This document shows, one piece after another, positions 18,052 through 25,948 of a stretch of 64,000 nt of DNA. Every line of letters starts with the position of its first letter. The stretch's first letter is position 1. Made by a program: the position numbers and the translations under genes. Under the pieces are notes generated by a model, which was not told the DNA's origin, did not search any database, and saw only the letters and a list, made by a program, of their open reading frames with translations. Source of the DNA: Komarekiella delphini-convector SJRDD-AB1 (GTDB taxonomy: Bacteria > Cyanobacteriota > Cyanobacteriia > Cyanobacteriales > Nostocaceae); assembly GCF_014831675.1 (NCBI RefSeq), contig NZ_VJXY01000022.1:62001-126000 (forward strand), read 5' to 3'.

Positions 18052-18354
18052 ATGGCTATTCAACAAGTATCTACAATTTCACTACCTGAAAACGCTACAA
18101 CAGACACAGGTAAACAACCACTAACTAATGCAGAGATTCAAGCCTGGTTGATTTCTTATCTCTCTGAACTACTAGAAATCGACCAATCTGAGATTGATGT
18201 TAACGTTCCTTTTGAGCGCTACGGTTTAGACTCCTCAGCTGCCATTGGTTTGACTGGTGACTTAGAGAATTTGTTGGGATATGAATTAGAACCAACCATC
18301 TTGTACGATTACCCAACTATTGAAGTTTTATCTGAGCAGTTAGTGGCAGCTTGA
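18052..18354 (+). CDS. Acyl carrier protein 1
   Basis: 100-aa carrier protein with the phosphopantetheine site in YGLDSSAAIGLTGDLE (Ser at about residue 61) and the closing helix TILYDYPTIEVLSEQLV. This is the PKS/FAAL-associated ACP type rather than housekeeping AcpP (which has a DSLD site). The ATG has a good AAGGAGA site. From residue about 21 on it differs from ACP 2 by only one conservative change (Asp/Glu), so the pair is a recent duplication. Likely carries the chain loaded by the FAAL and modified by the desaturases. Confidence 0.93.
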   Translation: MAIQQVSTISLPENATTDTGKQPLTNAEIQAWLISYLSELLEIDQSEIDVNVPFERYGLDSSAAIGLTGDLENLLGYELEPTILYDYPTIEVLSEQLVAA

Positions 18355-18373
18355 ACTAACTCATAAATCGACT

Positions 18374-18443
18374 TTTCCCACAATCAGATTCATTAATAAT
18401 TATTTTGTCATCAATTGAGGTAACACTATGACCACTCTAACCA
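18374..18443 (+). repeat. Leader of ACP 2, duplicated at 19042-19111
   Basis: TTTCCCACAATCAGATT through ATTTTGTCATCAATTGAGG, the start codon and the first codons (MTTLTT) recur with few changes at 19042-19111 in front of the methyltransferase gene, where the start is GTG. The copies share the ribosome binding region GAGGTAACACT. Confidence 0.85.
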
Positions 18444-18733
18444 CTCCCTCTACAACTTCACTACCTGACAACGCTACAACAAATGCAGGTAAACAACCCT
18501 TAACCAACGCAGAGATTCAAGCATGGTTAATTTCTTATCTATCTGAACTACTAGAAATTGAACAATCTGAAATTGATGTTAACGTTCCTTTTGAGCGCTA
18601 TGGTTTAGACTCCTCAGCTGCCATTGGCTTGACTGGTGACTTAGAGAATTTACTAGGATACGAATTAGAACCAACCATCTTGTACGATTACCCAACTATT
18701 GAAGTTTTATCTGAGCAGTTAGTGGCAGCTTAA
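18428..18733 (+). CDS. Acyl carrier protein 2
   Basis: 101 aa; from LTNAEIQAWLISYLSELLEI onward almost identical to ACP 1, including the YGLDSSAAIGL phosphopantetheine site and C-terminal helix. Only the N-terminal 20 residues differ clearly (MTTLTTPSTTSLPDN). Tandem carrier proteins can raise flux or serve different partners; which applies here is not visible. Its leader and first six codons were copied in front of the methyltransferase gene. Confidence 0.93.
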   Translation: MTTLTTPSTTSLPDNATTNAGKQPLTNAEIQAWLISYLSELLEIEQSEIDVNVPFERYGLDSSAAIGLTGDLENLLGYELEPTILYDYPTIEVLSEQLVAA

Positions 18734-19041
18734 ACTAACTCATACAGCAATTTTCAAATGAATAGACTACATTTTTACCTCACGCAGAGACGCGGAGACG
18801 CAGAGAAAGAAGAATGCTCTCGTGCTGTGGTTTAAACAAATGAAAACTGCTGTAAATCATCTTCTTTGCGCCTCTGCGTGTTAGGGACTAACAAATAAAA
18901 AAGTTTCCAAAATACTGACGCGAAAACTCTCTATTCCTCATCTCTCTGTGTCCTTTGTGTCTCTGCGGTTCGTTCATTTGGATAATTTATTTCTTGGAAA
19001 TCCCTTAGCAAATAGGGGCATAGCCCTATAAACTATTCCGC
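18734..19041. other. Repeat-filled spacer between ACP 2 and the methyltransferase
   Basis: No gene seen. Holds the dispersed blocks ACGCAGAGACGCGGAGACGC and its partial complement TTTGCGCCTCTGCGTG, a common cyanobacterial interspersed repeat, flanked by an inverted pair CAGCAATTTTCA / TGAAAACTGCTG. It separates ACP 2 from the duplicated leader, as if a repeat had entered between tandem copies. Confidence 0.6.
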
Positions 19042-19094
19042 TTTCCCACAATCAGATTAATTAGCAATATTTTGTCATCAATCGAGGTAACACT

Positions 19095-19967
19095 GTGACC
19101 ACTTTAACAACTCAGAATCCTGGTGCATCAGCAGAGGCAATTCAGCATCACTACGACGTAAGTAATGAGTTTTACAGACTTTGGCTTGATTCTACCAACA
19201 CTTATTCAGCAGCACTTTGGGAAGATAATGACACCCTAGAGTTAGCGCAGATTAGAAAGCTTGACTATCATATCAATCAAGCTAAAGCCAGCAATGCTAA
19301 ACGAGTTTTAGATGTAGGCTGCGGCTGGGGTTCTACACTCAAACGCTTGGTAGAAGTACATGGTGTTCAGCAAGCTGTAGGTTTAACTTTAAGTAACAGC
19401 CAAGCAGAGTGGATTTCGTCATTCAACCAGCCACAAATTGATGCCAGGGTTGAAAGCTGGTCAGACCATGTTCCCACAGCGCCTTACGATGCAATTATTT
19501 CCATTGGTGCATTTGAACACTTTGCTCAGTTGAATCTTTCTCAAGATGAGAAAATAGCAGGGTATCGGGCGTTTTTCCAGCGGTGTCATGAGTGGCTGCA
19601 ACCAGGGGGATGTATATCGCTCCAGAGCATTTCCTATGAGAATTCCCGCCGTGAAGACTTCAGCCAGTTCTATGCTAATGAAATTTTCCCAGAATCAGAC
19701 TTACCTCGTTTAGCAGACATTGCCACAGCAAGTGAGAGACTTTTTGAGGTTGTGGCGCTGAGAAATGACCGCGAACACTACGCACGTACGCTGAGAGCTT
19801 GGCAAAAGGGGCTGAAAGCCAACCGCGCAGCAGCAGTCAATCTGGTTGGTGAAGAAGTAGTCAACCGCTATGAAAAATACCTGAAATTTTCGATCATCGG
19901 GTTTCATGTAGGAACTATGGGACTACTACGAGTTACACTGCGACGCATAGATAACCCTCGTGATTGA
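19095..19967 (+). CDS. Cyclopropane-fatty-acyl synthase-type SAM methyltransferase
   Basis: S-adenosylmethionine-dependent enzyme of the cyclopropane synthase/mycolic acid methyltransferase family. Motifs: AIQHHYDVSNEFYRLWLD (substrate-side N-terminus), VLDVGCGWGSTLKRL (SAM binding) and ISIGAFEHF. 290 aa, typical of the short mycolic-acid-type enzymes and shorter than E. coli Cfa. Such enzymes add methyl or methylene to double bonds of lipids. In this cluster it could act on a bond made by one of the desaturases, or on another lipid intermediate. The GTG start at 19095 lies in a copied ACP 2 leader, so its N-terminus MTTLTT comes from that duplication. Confidence 0.88.
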   Translation: MTTLTTQNPGASAEAIQHHYDVSNEFYRLWLDSTNTYSAALWEDNDTLELAQIRKLDYHINQAKASNAKRVLDVGCGWGSTLKRLVEVHGVQQAVGLTLSNSQAEWISSFNQPQIDARVESWSDHVPTAPYDAIISIGAFEHFAQLNLSQDEKIAGYRAFFQRCHEWLQPGGCISLQSISYENSRREDFSQFYANEIFPESDLPRLADIATASERLFEVVALRNDREHYARTLRAWQKGLKANRAAAVNLVGEEVVNRYEKYLKFSIIGFHVGTMGLLRVTLRRIDNPRD

Positions 19968-19997
19968 TTAGTCAATTTGTCAAATTTGATTGAATAG

Positions 19998-20056
19998 GTT
20001 CGTAGTGAGCGCTTCAGCGCTCAAGCCAAGGACTAAAGTCCTTACTACGAACTTGT
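19998..20056. repeat. Dispersed palindromic repeat
   Basis: Begins GTTCGTAGTGAGCGC and ends CCTTACTACGAAC, with internal hairpins AGCGCT-TC-AGCGCT and GGACT-AA-AGTCC. A typical small palindromic repeat in the methyltransferase to KS-AT spacer. Confidence 0.75.
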
Positions 20057-20126
20057 TTATCTATCAATTTCAACTTGACGTACTACTAGTAGAAACACGA
20101 ACTATTAAATAAGTAGAGATATTGAA

Positions 20127-22688
20127 ATGGAACCCATAGCTATTATTGGGATTGGCTGTCGGTTTCCCGGTGCTGAAAACCCAGAGTCTTTCTGGGATCT
20201 TCTGCGGTCTGGTGGAGACGCCATCACAGAAGTGCCGTCAGACAGATGGGATATCGATGCTTTCTATGACCCTAATCCAGGTATACCAGGCAAAATGAGC
20301 ACCCGTTGGGGAGGCTTTTTAAATCAAGTAGATCAATTTGATCCAGGCTTCTTCGGGATTTTGCCACGCAGAGCTAAGCTAATAGACCCCCAGCATAGAT
20401 TGGTATTAGAAGTTGCCTGGGAAGCTCTAGAAGATGCTGGAGTAGTACCAGCAAAGCTGGCTGGTAGTAAGACAGGAGTTTTTATTGCTATTAGCCATAA
20501 TGATTACGACAGAATTATATGCAAGGATATCTCCCGCGTCAACGCTCACCATGGCCCCAGCACTTATCATTGCATTGCTGCCAACCGCCTGTCTCATCTG
20601 TTAGATCTACGAGGCCCAAGTATGGCTGTAGATACTGCTTGTTCTTCGTCACTGGTTGCAGTACATTTGGCCTGCCAGAGCTTACGGACAGGAGAGTCTC
20701 AGATGGCGCTAGTTGGTGGGGTGAGTTTGATTCTATCCCCAGAAGAGACGATCGCTTCTTCTCATGCGCGTGTCATGGCTCCAGATGGTCGCTGCAAGAC
20801 CTTTGACGCCAGTACTAACGGCTATGTTAGGGGTGAGGGTTGCGGCGTAGTTGTCCTCAAGCGCCTTGCTGATGCTGTTAAAGACAAAGATAATATCCTG
20901 GCTGTAATTAAAGGCTCAGCAGTTAGCCAAAATGGCCTTGGTAATGGACTGACAGCATTCAATGGCCCGGCTCAGCAAGCAGTAATTTCCCAAGCTCTGG
21001 AAAATGCCGAAGTCGCACCTGCCGAAATTAGCTATGTTGAGGTTCACGGTACTGGGACTCCTTTGGGAGATCCTATCGAGGCTAATGCTTTAAAAACAGT
21101 GCTGATGCGAGATCGTTCACCAAATCAATCTTGTTGGATTGGCTCAGTCAAGACGAATATCGGCTATCTGGAATCGGCTTCTGCAATGGCTAGCTTGATT
21201 AAGGTGGTTCTCTCACTCAAACACCAAGAAATTCCAGCGCATCTACACCTGAAAAATCTAAATCCCCGCATTTCTTTAGCAGGGACTCCAATTTCTATCC
21301 CCACCGAGTGTCAACCCTGGTCTGTTGATACAGCACCCCGCCGAGCTGGAATTAGCGCTTTTGGCTTTGGTGGCACTAATAGCCATTTAATTTTGGAAGA
21401 AGCGCCCGTTTTGCCTACGGCAGTTAGTGATAGCAAACGTCCTGTACACTTATTAACTCTGTCTGCAAAAAGTGAAAAAGCACTGCGGGAACTCGCAACC
21501 CGTTATGAAACCTATTTGCAGTCTCACACTGAAGCGACTTTGGAAGATGTCTGCTTTACTACTAACGTCGGGCGATCGCATTTTCCTTATCGTCTTGCTG
21601 TTGTCACGCAGTCTACCACGCAACTGTGTGAGCAACTAAGTGCTTTTGTTGCAGGGAGGGAGACTGTCGGATTAGCAAGCAGTCAGGGACAAACCCCCAA
21701 AAGTCGGAAAATCGCGTTTTTATTCAATGGTCAGGATTCCCAGTATGTCAACATGGGACGGCAATTATACGAAACTCAGCTCGTCTTCCGCCAAACTTTA
21801 GATCGTTGCGATCAAATTCTGCGCCCTTATTTAGAAAAGTCTCTCCTAGAAGTTCTTTATCCTGTATCTGGTGAAACTTTACATTTAGCTAAAAATACTT
21901 ATAATCAACCAGCTTTATTTGCCTTAGAATATGCACTAGCTGAATTATGGCAGTCTTGGGGCATAAAACCTTCATCTGTCATGGGTTACGGTGTCGGGGA
22001 ATACGTTGCTGCTTGTGTTGCTGGGGTTTTCAGCTTGGAAGATGGACTGAAGTTAATTACAGCAAGGGCTGGTTTGATGCACATACCTTTAGCGCAGGTA
22101 GCAGCAACAATTGAATCTGCCGTTAATGGTTGCAACAATGTGTTAGCGAAGCTCACCGTACCCCTGCGGGGAAACAAGCTACGCGCAGCGTCTCGTAGAG
22201 AAGGTATCGCTACTTTACCAACCACAGTCAAGGAAACGCGATATACGTTTGAGCAAATTGCCCAAGCAGTAACTTACTCAACCCCCAATATAAATTTAGT
22301 TTCCAGTCTTACTGGCAAGCTAGTTACAGATGAGATTACTACCCCTGACTATTGGTTAAATCATTTGCAGCAATCAGAAAGATTTGCATCTGGATTAGAA
22401 ACTTCCTTTCAGCAAAGTTATGAAATATACCTAAATGTTGAAGAAAATGAACAGTATGGCTCGTCAGATGACTTGGAGTTGCAACTTCCCGGTCTGTGTC
22501 AAGGACAGTCAGATTGGCAACAATTACTTGAGACTTTACGGGAATTATACTTACTCGGTGCATCGGTAGATTGGTCAAACTTTGACCGAGACTATCAATG
22601 TCGCCGTCTCCAACTACCGACTTATCCATTCCAGCGCCAGCGTTATTGGATTGAAGCAACTGACAGTCATACTGAGTTGTCTCGTTAA
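20127..22688 (+). CDS. Modular PKS-like KS-AT protein with altered catalytic residues
   Basis: 853 aa: ketosynthase (about 1-425), linker, acyltransferase-like domain (about 525-800) and a C-terminal post-AT linker ending [15 protein letters not shown]; no ACP. KS: active-site Cys172 in [11 protein letters not shown] and His307 in [12 protein letters not shown] are present, but the third residue is Tyr347 in [12 protein letters not shown], where the family has His. AT: the GHSxGE nucleophile motif reads GYGVGE, so the Ser is Gly622, and the usual SHAFHS region is missing; instead residues about 674-696 are encoded by a palindromic repeat. Normal condensation and malonyl loading therefore look impaired. 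The frame is intact over 2.5 kb, so either a recent loss or a non-canonical role is possible. Confidence 0.88.
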   Translation: MEPIAIIGIGCRFPGAENPESFWDLLRSGGDAITEVPSDRWDIDAFYDPNPGIPGKMSTRWGGFLNQVDQFDPGFFGILPRRAKLIDPQHRLVLEVAWEALEDAGVVPAKLAGSKTGVFIAISHNDYDRIICKDISRVNAHHGPSTYHCIAANRLSHLLDLRGPSMAVDTACSSSLVAVHLACQSLRTGESQMALVGGVSLILSPEETIASSHARVMAPDGRCKTFDASTNGYVRGEGCGVVVLKRLADAVKDKDNILAVIKGSAVSQNGLGNGLTAFNGPAQQAVISQALENAEVAPAEISYVEVHGTGTPLGDPIEANALKTVLMRDRSPNQSCWIGSVKTNIGYLESASAMASLIKVVLSLKHQEIPAHLHLKNLNPRISLAGTPISIPTECQPWSVDTAPRRAGISAFGFGGTNSHLILEEAPVLPTAVSDSKRPVHLLTLSAKSEKALRELATRYETYLQSHTEATLEDVCFTTNVGRSHFPYRLAVVTQSTTQLCEQLSAFVAGRETVGLASSQGQTPKSRKIAFLFNGQDSQYVNMGRQLYETQLVFRQTLDRCDQILRPYLEKSLLEVLYPVSGETLHLAKNTYNQPALFALEYALAELWQSWGIKPSSVMGYGVGEYVAACVAGVFSLEDGLKLITARAGLMHIPLAQVAATIESAVNGCNNVLAKLTVPLRGNKLRAASRREGIATLPTTVKETRYTFEQIAQAVTYSTPNINLVSSLTGKLVTDEITTPDYWLNHLQQSERFASGLETSFQQSYEIYLNVEENEQYGSSDDLELQLPGLCQGQSDWQQLLETLRELYLLGASVDWSNFDRDYQCRRLQLPTYPFQRQRYWIEATDSHTELSR
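22150..22206. repeat. Palindromic repeat inserted in frame in the AT domain
   Basis: The stretch from GCTCACCGTACCCCTGCGGG to GCAGCGTCTCGTAGAGAAGG is repeat-like sequence of the type found between genes elsewhere in such genomes (related blocks near 7060 and 14620). It encodes the atypical peptide [17 protein letters not shown], at the place where acyltransferases have the segment leading to the catalytic His. Confidence 0.65.
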
Positions 22689-22807
22689 GTCTGCAAACTT
22701 TTGATACTAAAATATTTGCGAATAGATAAAATTGCCATTAAGTTCTAATTAATAACAATTTTATCTGGTATAAACAAGAGAATAATTACCAGGTGTGTGG
22801 GAAATTC

Positions 22808-24439
22808 ATGCTTGATAAAAAGCCCTACGGGCGGCGCAATTTTTTGCAAAGTGCTGCTCTGTTTTCTGCTGGGTTAATGACTTCATTAGGCACAGCTAAT
22901 CTAGCTAGAGCCAGTGATGAGTCTGTGGATGCTTTAGTGATTGGGAGTGGTTTTGGTGGTGCTGTTGCAGCTTTGCGTTTAGGGCAAGCTGGTATCAAGA
23001 CACTACTGATAGAACGTGGTCGTCGTTGGCCGATTACACCTGAACAAAACACCTTTGCGACATTTCGTCAACCTGATGGTCGGGCTGCGTGGCTGAGTCC
23101 GGTAACTTTTTTTGGCGATCGCGTACCTATCTACACAGGCGTTCTAGAGACTAAAATCGAAAACGGCGTTGCTGTACTGTGTGGGGCTGGCGTTGGCGGT
23201 GGCTCGTTAGTCTACAACGGCTACACTTACCAACCTCCCCGCGAACTCTTCTATCGTGTCTTTCCTAAAGATATTGACTACGACCAGATGGATACAGTTT
23301 ATTATCCTCGTGTTCGTTCTGTTCTCAAGCCAGCAATAATTCCTCAAGATATTTTGGCTAGTAGCTACTACTTGTCAACCCGGCTGTTTCTTAAACAAGG
23401 AGCAGATGCCGGATTGCCCAGTCGTTTGTTAGACGTAGCCGTAGATTGGGATGTGATTCGGCAAGAAATCCAAGGAACTAAAGTTCCTGGCGCTATTGTT
23501 GGCGAACACTGGTACGGTATCAATAGTGGAGCGAAAAATAGTCTAGATCGTAACTATTTAGCTCAGGCTGAGCAAACTGGGAATGTAGAAATTCTGCCTT
23601 TACATCTAGCAACAACAATCTCGGAAGTTCCTGGACATGGTTATCGAGTCTCCTGCAACCAAATTAACGAGTATGGAGAAATTGTTGCTAGTAAAACTAT
23701 CACTTGTCGATATCTATTTTTAGCAGCCGGTTCTATGGGAACCTCTGCGCTTCTAGTCAAAGCCAAGGCTACAGGAACCCTACCCCGTTTAAATAACTAC
23801 ATTGGTCTAGAGTGGGGAACCAATGGAGATGCTTTAGCTGGTCGTTCAGGTCTGCCAAAACCGACCAATCCAGGACAAGGGGGGCCGGGAACTTCAGTTA
23901 TTGAGTACTTCGATAACCCCTTCGGCCCCATCGCTATCCAATTAGCCCCTCTATGGAATGCTCCCGATGGATTCTTGCAAACAGTTAGCTTTGCAATTCC
24001 TTCTGTTAAAGGCAAATTCAACTACGATTACACAACAGGTTCAGTCAAACTTAACTGGCCAGATAGTGGTAATGGTACAGGAGATCCGAAAGTTCTACAA
24101 TTAACGAAGTTTGCATTCAAATTGCTAGATCGAAAAAACGCAATTTCGAGTTTCCAGCCACAAACAGATGTAGCGTTGGGTAGTCACAGTTATCAAAAAA
24201 ATCCAGTTAAAAGTGGAGCTATTTTCACTCTGACTGCTCATCCTCTAGGTGGAGCAGTTTTAGGAAAAGCTTGCGATTTCTACGGTCGGGTTTCTGGTTA
24301 TCAACGACTGTATGTAGTTGATAGCGCACTTATCCCCGGCTCAACAGGTTGCACAAATCCCTCTTTTACTATTGCGGCTTTAGCAGAGCGCTGCTTAGAA
24401 CGGATTTTGGCAGAAGATATCGTAATTCGTAATTCGTAA
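22808..24439 (+). CDS. Tat-exported GMC / cholesterol-oxidase-like FAD oxidoreductase
   Basis: Flavoprotein of the GMC family, closest in look to cholesterol oxidases and long-chain alcohol oxidases. A twin-arginine signal (YGRRNFLQSAALFSAGLM) is followed by the FAD-binding VIGSGFGGAVAALRLGQAG, GAGVGGGSLVYNG, and C-terminal AHPLGG and STGCTNPSFTIAALAER. About 543 aa. I choose the ATG at 22808; a GTG at 22793 is possible. Export to the periplasm suggests that it oxidises an alcohol product outside the cytoplasm. Its last codons (IVIRNS) and stop lie in a CGTAATT heptamer array, so the native C-terminus may have been changed. Confidence 0.88.
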   Translation: MLDKKPYGRRNFLQSAALFSAGLMTSLGTANLARASDESVDALVIGSGFGGAVAALRLGQAGIKTLLIERGRRWPITPEQNTFATFRQPDGRAAWLSPVTFFGDRVPIYTGVLETKIENGVAVLCGAGVGGGSLVYNGYTYQPPRELFYRVFPKDIDYDQMDTVYYPRVRSVLKPAIIPQDILASSYYLSTRLFLKQGADAGLPSRLLDVAVDWDVIRQEIQGTKVPGAIVGEHWYGINSGAKNSLDRNYLAQAEQTGNVEILPLHLATTISEVPGHGYRVSCNQINEYGEIVASKTITCRYLFLAAGSMGTSALLVKAKATGTLPRLNNYIGLEWGTNGDALAGRSGLPKPTNPGQGGPGTSVIEYFDNPFGPIAIQLAPLWNAPDGFLQTVSFAIPSVKGKFNYDYTTGSVKLNWPDSGNGTGDPKVLQLTKFAFKLLDRKNAISSFQPQTDVALGSHSYQKNPVKSGAIFTLTAHPLGGAVLGKACDFYGRVSGYQRLYVVDSALIPGSTGCTNPSFTIAALAERCLERILAEDIVIRNS

Positions 24440-24483
24440 TTCGTAATTCGTAATTCGTAATTCGTAATTCGTAATTCGTAATT
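24421..24483. repeat. CGTAATT heptamer array, 9 copies
   Basis: Nine perfect tandem copies of CGTAATT. The stop codon of the GMC oxidoreductase falls inside the third copy. Confidence 0.95.
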
Positions 24484-24612
24484 CGTAGACTGCAAGGCAA
24501 GCGTTTCATTGATTGGCAATGGGTGGTTCGTTTACGCTGTGCTGTACTAGTTTGAAATGTTCTGCTTTCTGGATTGCCTTTAACCAAAGTTATTTAGCAA
24601 GAAGCTGCAAAA

Positions 24613-25482
24613 ATGTTAAGAAAACGCTGCAATCAGTTTTTCCAAAGACAATATATGCTTGTGGCGACTGCCGCCATCTCTTTGACTATAGCAATTACAG
24701 CTAGACCAGCTAAGTCTGCTGTTGTCGCTCTCAGTGATGACAATTCGATAGTTGCGTTTGACCCTGATAAATCAGATAATCCAGCAAATAATGGTCTAAT
24801 TTTCTGGACTGTTGATGATGTAAATCAATTGTTCCAGAACCAATTCTGGTATCGTATTGGTTCCCAAGGTAGAGAAAATTCGCTCAATACGCTCAATTTG
24901 ATTCGCCTTGAGCAATCTCAACCAGCTGATAAGCAACTCTCTGTGGCATACGCCGGCACTGGCTTTGAAGTGACACTTGACTTAACTTTGGATGGTGGTG
25001 CGCTGGGTAGTGGTAGCTCTAATTTATTTGAAAATATCAGAATTAAAAATACTGGTTCTGAGCAGTTAGACTTCCATCTCTTTAACTACACTGATTTTGA
25101 CCTGAATGAAAACGGTCAGCAGGACACAATCAAAATAGGTAGTAATAAAGCTCAACAGTTTGATACATTTACCTGGGCAACCGAAGTTATTGATCCCGTA
25201 GCAAGTTATTATCAAGTGTCTCCTTTTTCTAAAATCCTAGAGGCCTTGGAAGACGATGCTCCTACTACCTTAAATAATTTTTCTGGGCCATTGACTGGTG
25301 AAAATAGTTATGCTTTCCAATGGGATTTTAAGCTTGACCAAGAAAAATCCTTTTCAATTAAAAATTACAAATCTATCAAACCGGTTCCTGAGCCGACAAT
25401 TATCCCAGGCTTGATAGTCTTTGGTAGTTTAATGTGGCTGTGGCGATCGCGTCAAGCTCTACGCCGATCTACTAATAGCTGA
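24613..25482 (+). CDS. PEP-CTERM sorting-domain protein
   Basis: 289 aa. The N-terminal signal peptide includes MLVATAAISLTIAITARPAKS. The C-terminus PVPEPTIIPGLIVFGSLMWLW followed by RSRQALRR is the PEP-CTERM pattern: PEP motif, one membrane helix and a basic tail, recognised by an exosortase for processing and surface sorting. The mature part (about 40-255) is an Asn/Asp-rich domain I do not recognise, with beta-strand-like blocks such as GTGFEVTLDLTLDGG. No exosortase is in the window. Its position between the oxidoreductase and the reductase gene suggests, but does not prove, a link with the lipid cluster. Confidence 0.85.
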   Translation: MLRKRCNQFFQRQYMLVATAAISLTIAITARPAKSAVVALSDDNSIVAFDPDKSDNPANNGLIFWTVDDVNQLFQNQFWYRIGSQGRENSLNTLNLIRLEQSQPADKQLSVAYAGTGFEVTLDLTLDGGALGSGSSNLFENIRIKNTGSEQLDFHLFNYTDFDLNENGQQDTIKIGSNKAQQFDTFTWATEVIDPVASYYQVSPFSKILEALEDDAPTTLNNFSGPLTGENSYAFQWDFKLDQEKSFSIKNYKSIKPVPEPTIIPGLIVFGSLMWLWRSRQALRRSTNS

Positions 25483-25545
25483 TAGTAGCTTGATCTGCTG
25501 ATCTCATATTTTGTGCCGTGTTTGTAAACGTGTATTAAAAAGTCG

Positions 25546-25914
25546 CAGTCAGGTTTAGACCATTAGTGTCAACTTCAGCTCAAACACTCAATTTCTCGTC
25601 GTTTTAGATCCCCCAACCCCCTTCAAAAGGGGGCATTCGATTCTAATTCCCCCCTTGTCAAGGGGGGTTAGGGGGGATCTCAAATCTAGGTGGTACATCG
25701 AAAAACATTAGTGTCAACTTCAGCTTAAACACTCAATTTCTCCTCGTTTTAGATCCCCCAACCCCCTTCAAAAGGGGGCATTCGATTCTAATTCCCCCCT
25801 TGTCAAGGGGGGTTAGGGGGGATCTCAAATCTAGGTGGTACATCGAAAAACTTTGAAATGCCTATCAGAGGAGGCTTTCACGTTAAGTTGACACCAATGG
25901 GCTTAGACTGACTG
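25546..25914. mobile_element. MITE-like element with internal 145-bp tandem duplication
   Basis: The ends CAGTCAGGTTTAGACCATTA and the complement of TTGACACCAATGGGCTTAG form imperfect terminal inverted repeats of about 33 bases, including the inner GTGTCAACTT / AAGTTGACAC. Between them lies a 145-bp unit repeated in tandem (25561-25705 and 25706-25850) with two differences, itself containing the palindromic block CCCCCTTGTCAAGGGGGG. It fills most of the gap before the FAAL-ACP-reductase gene. Confidence 0.7.
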
Positions 25915-25948
25915 CTACTTTTGGGTTTCCCACTTTCCGCGAGGTTAT

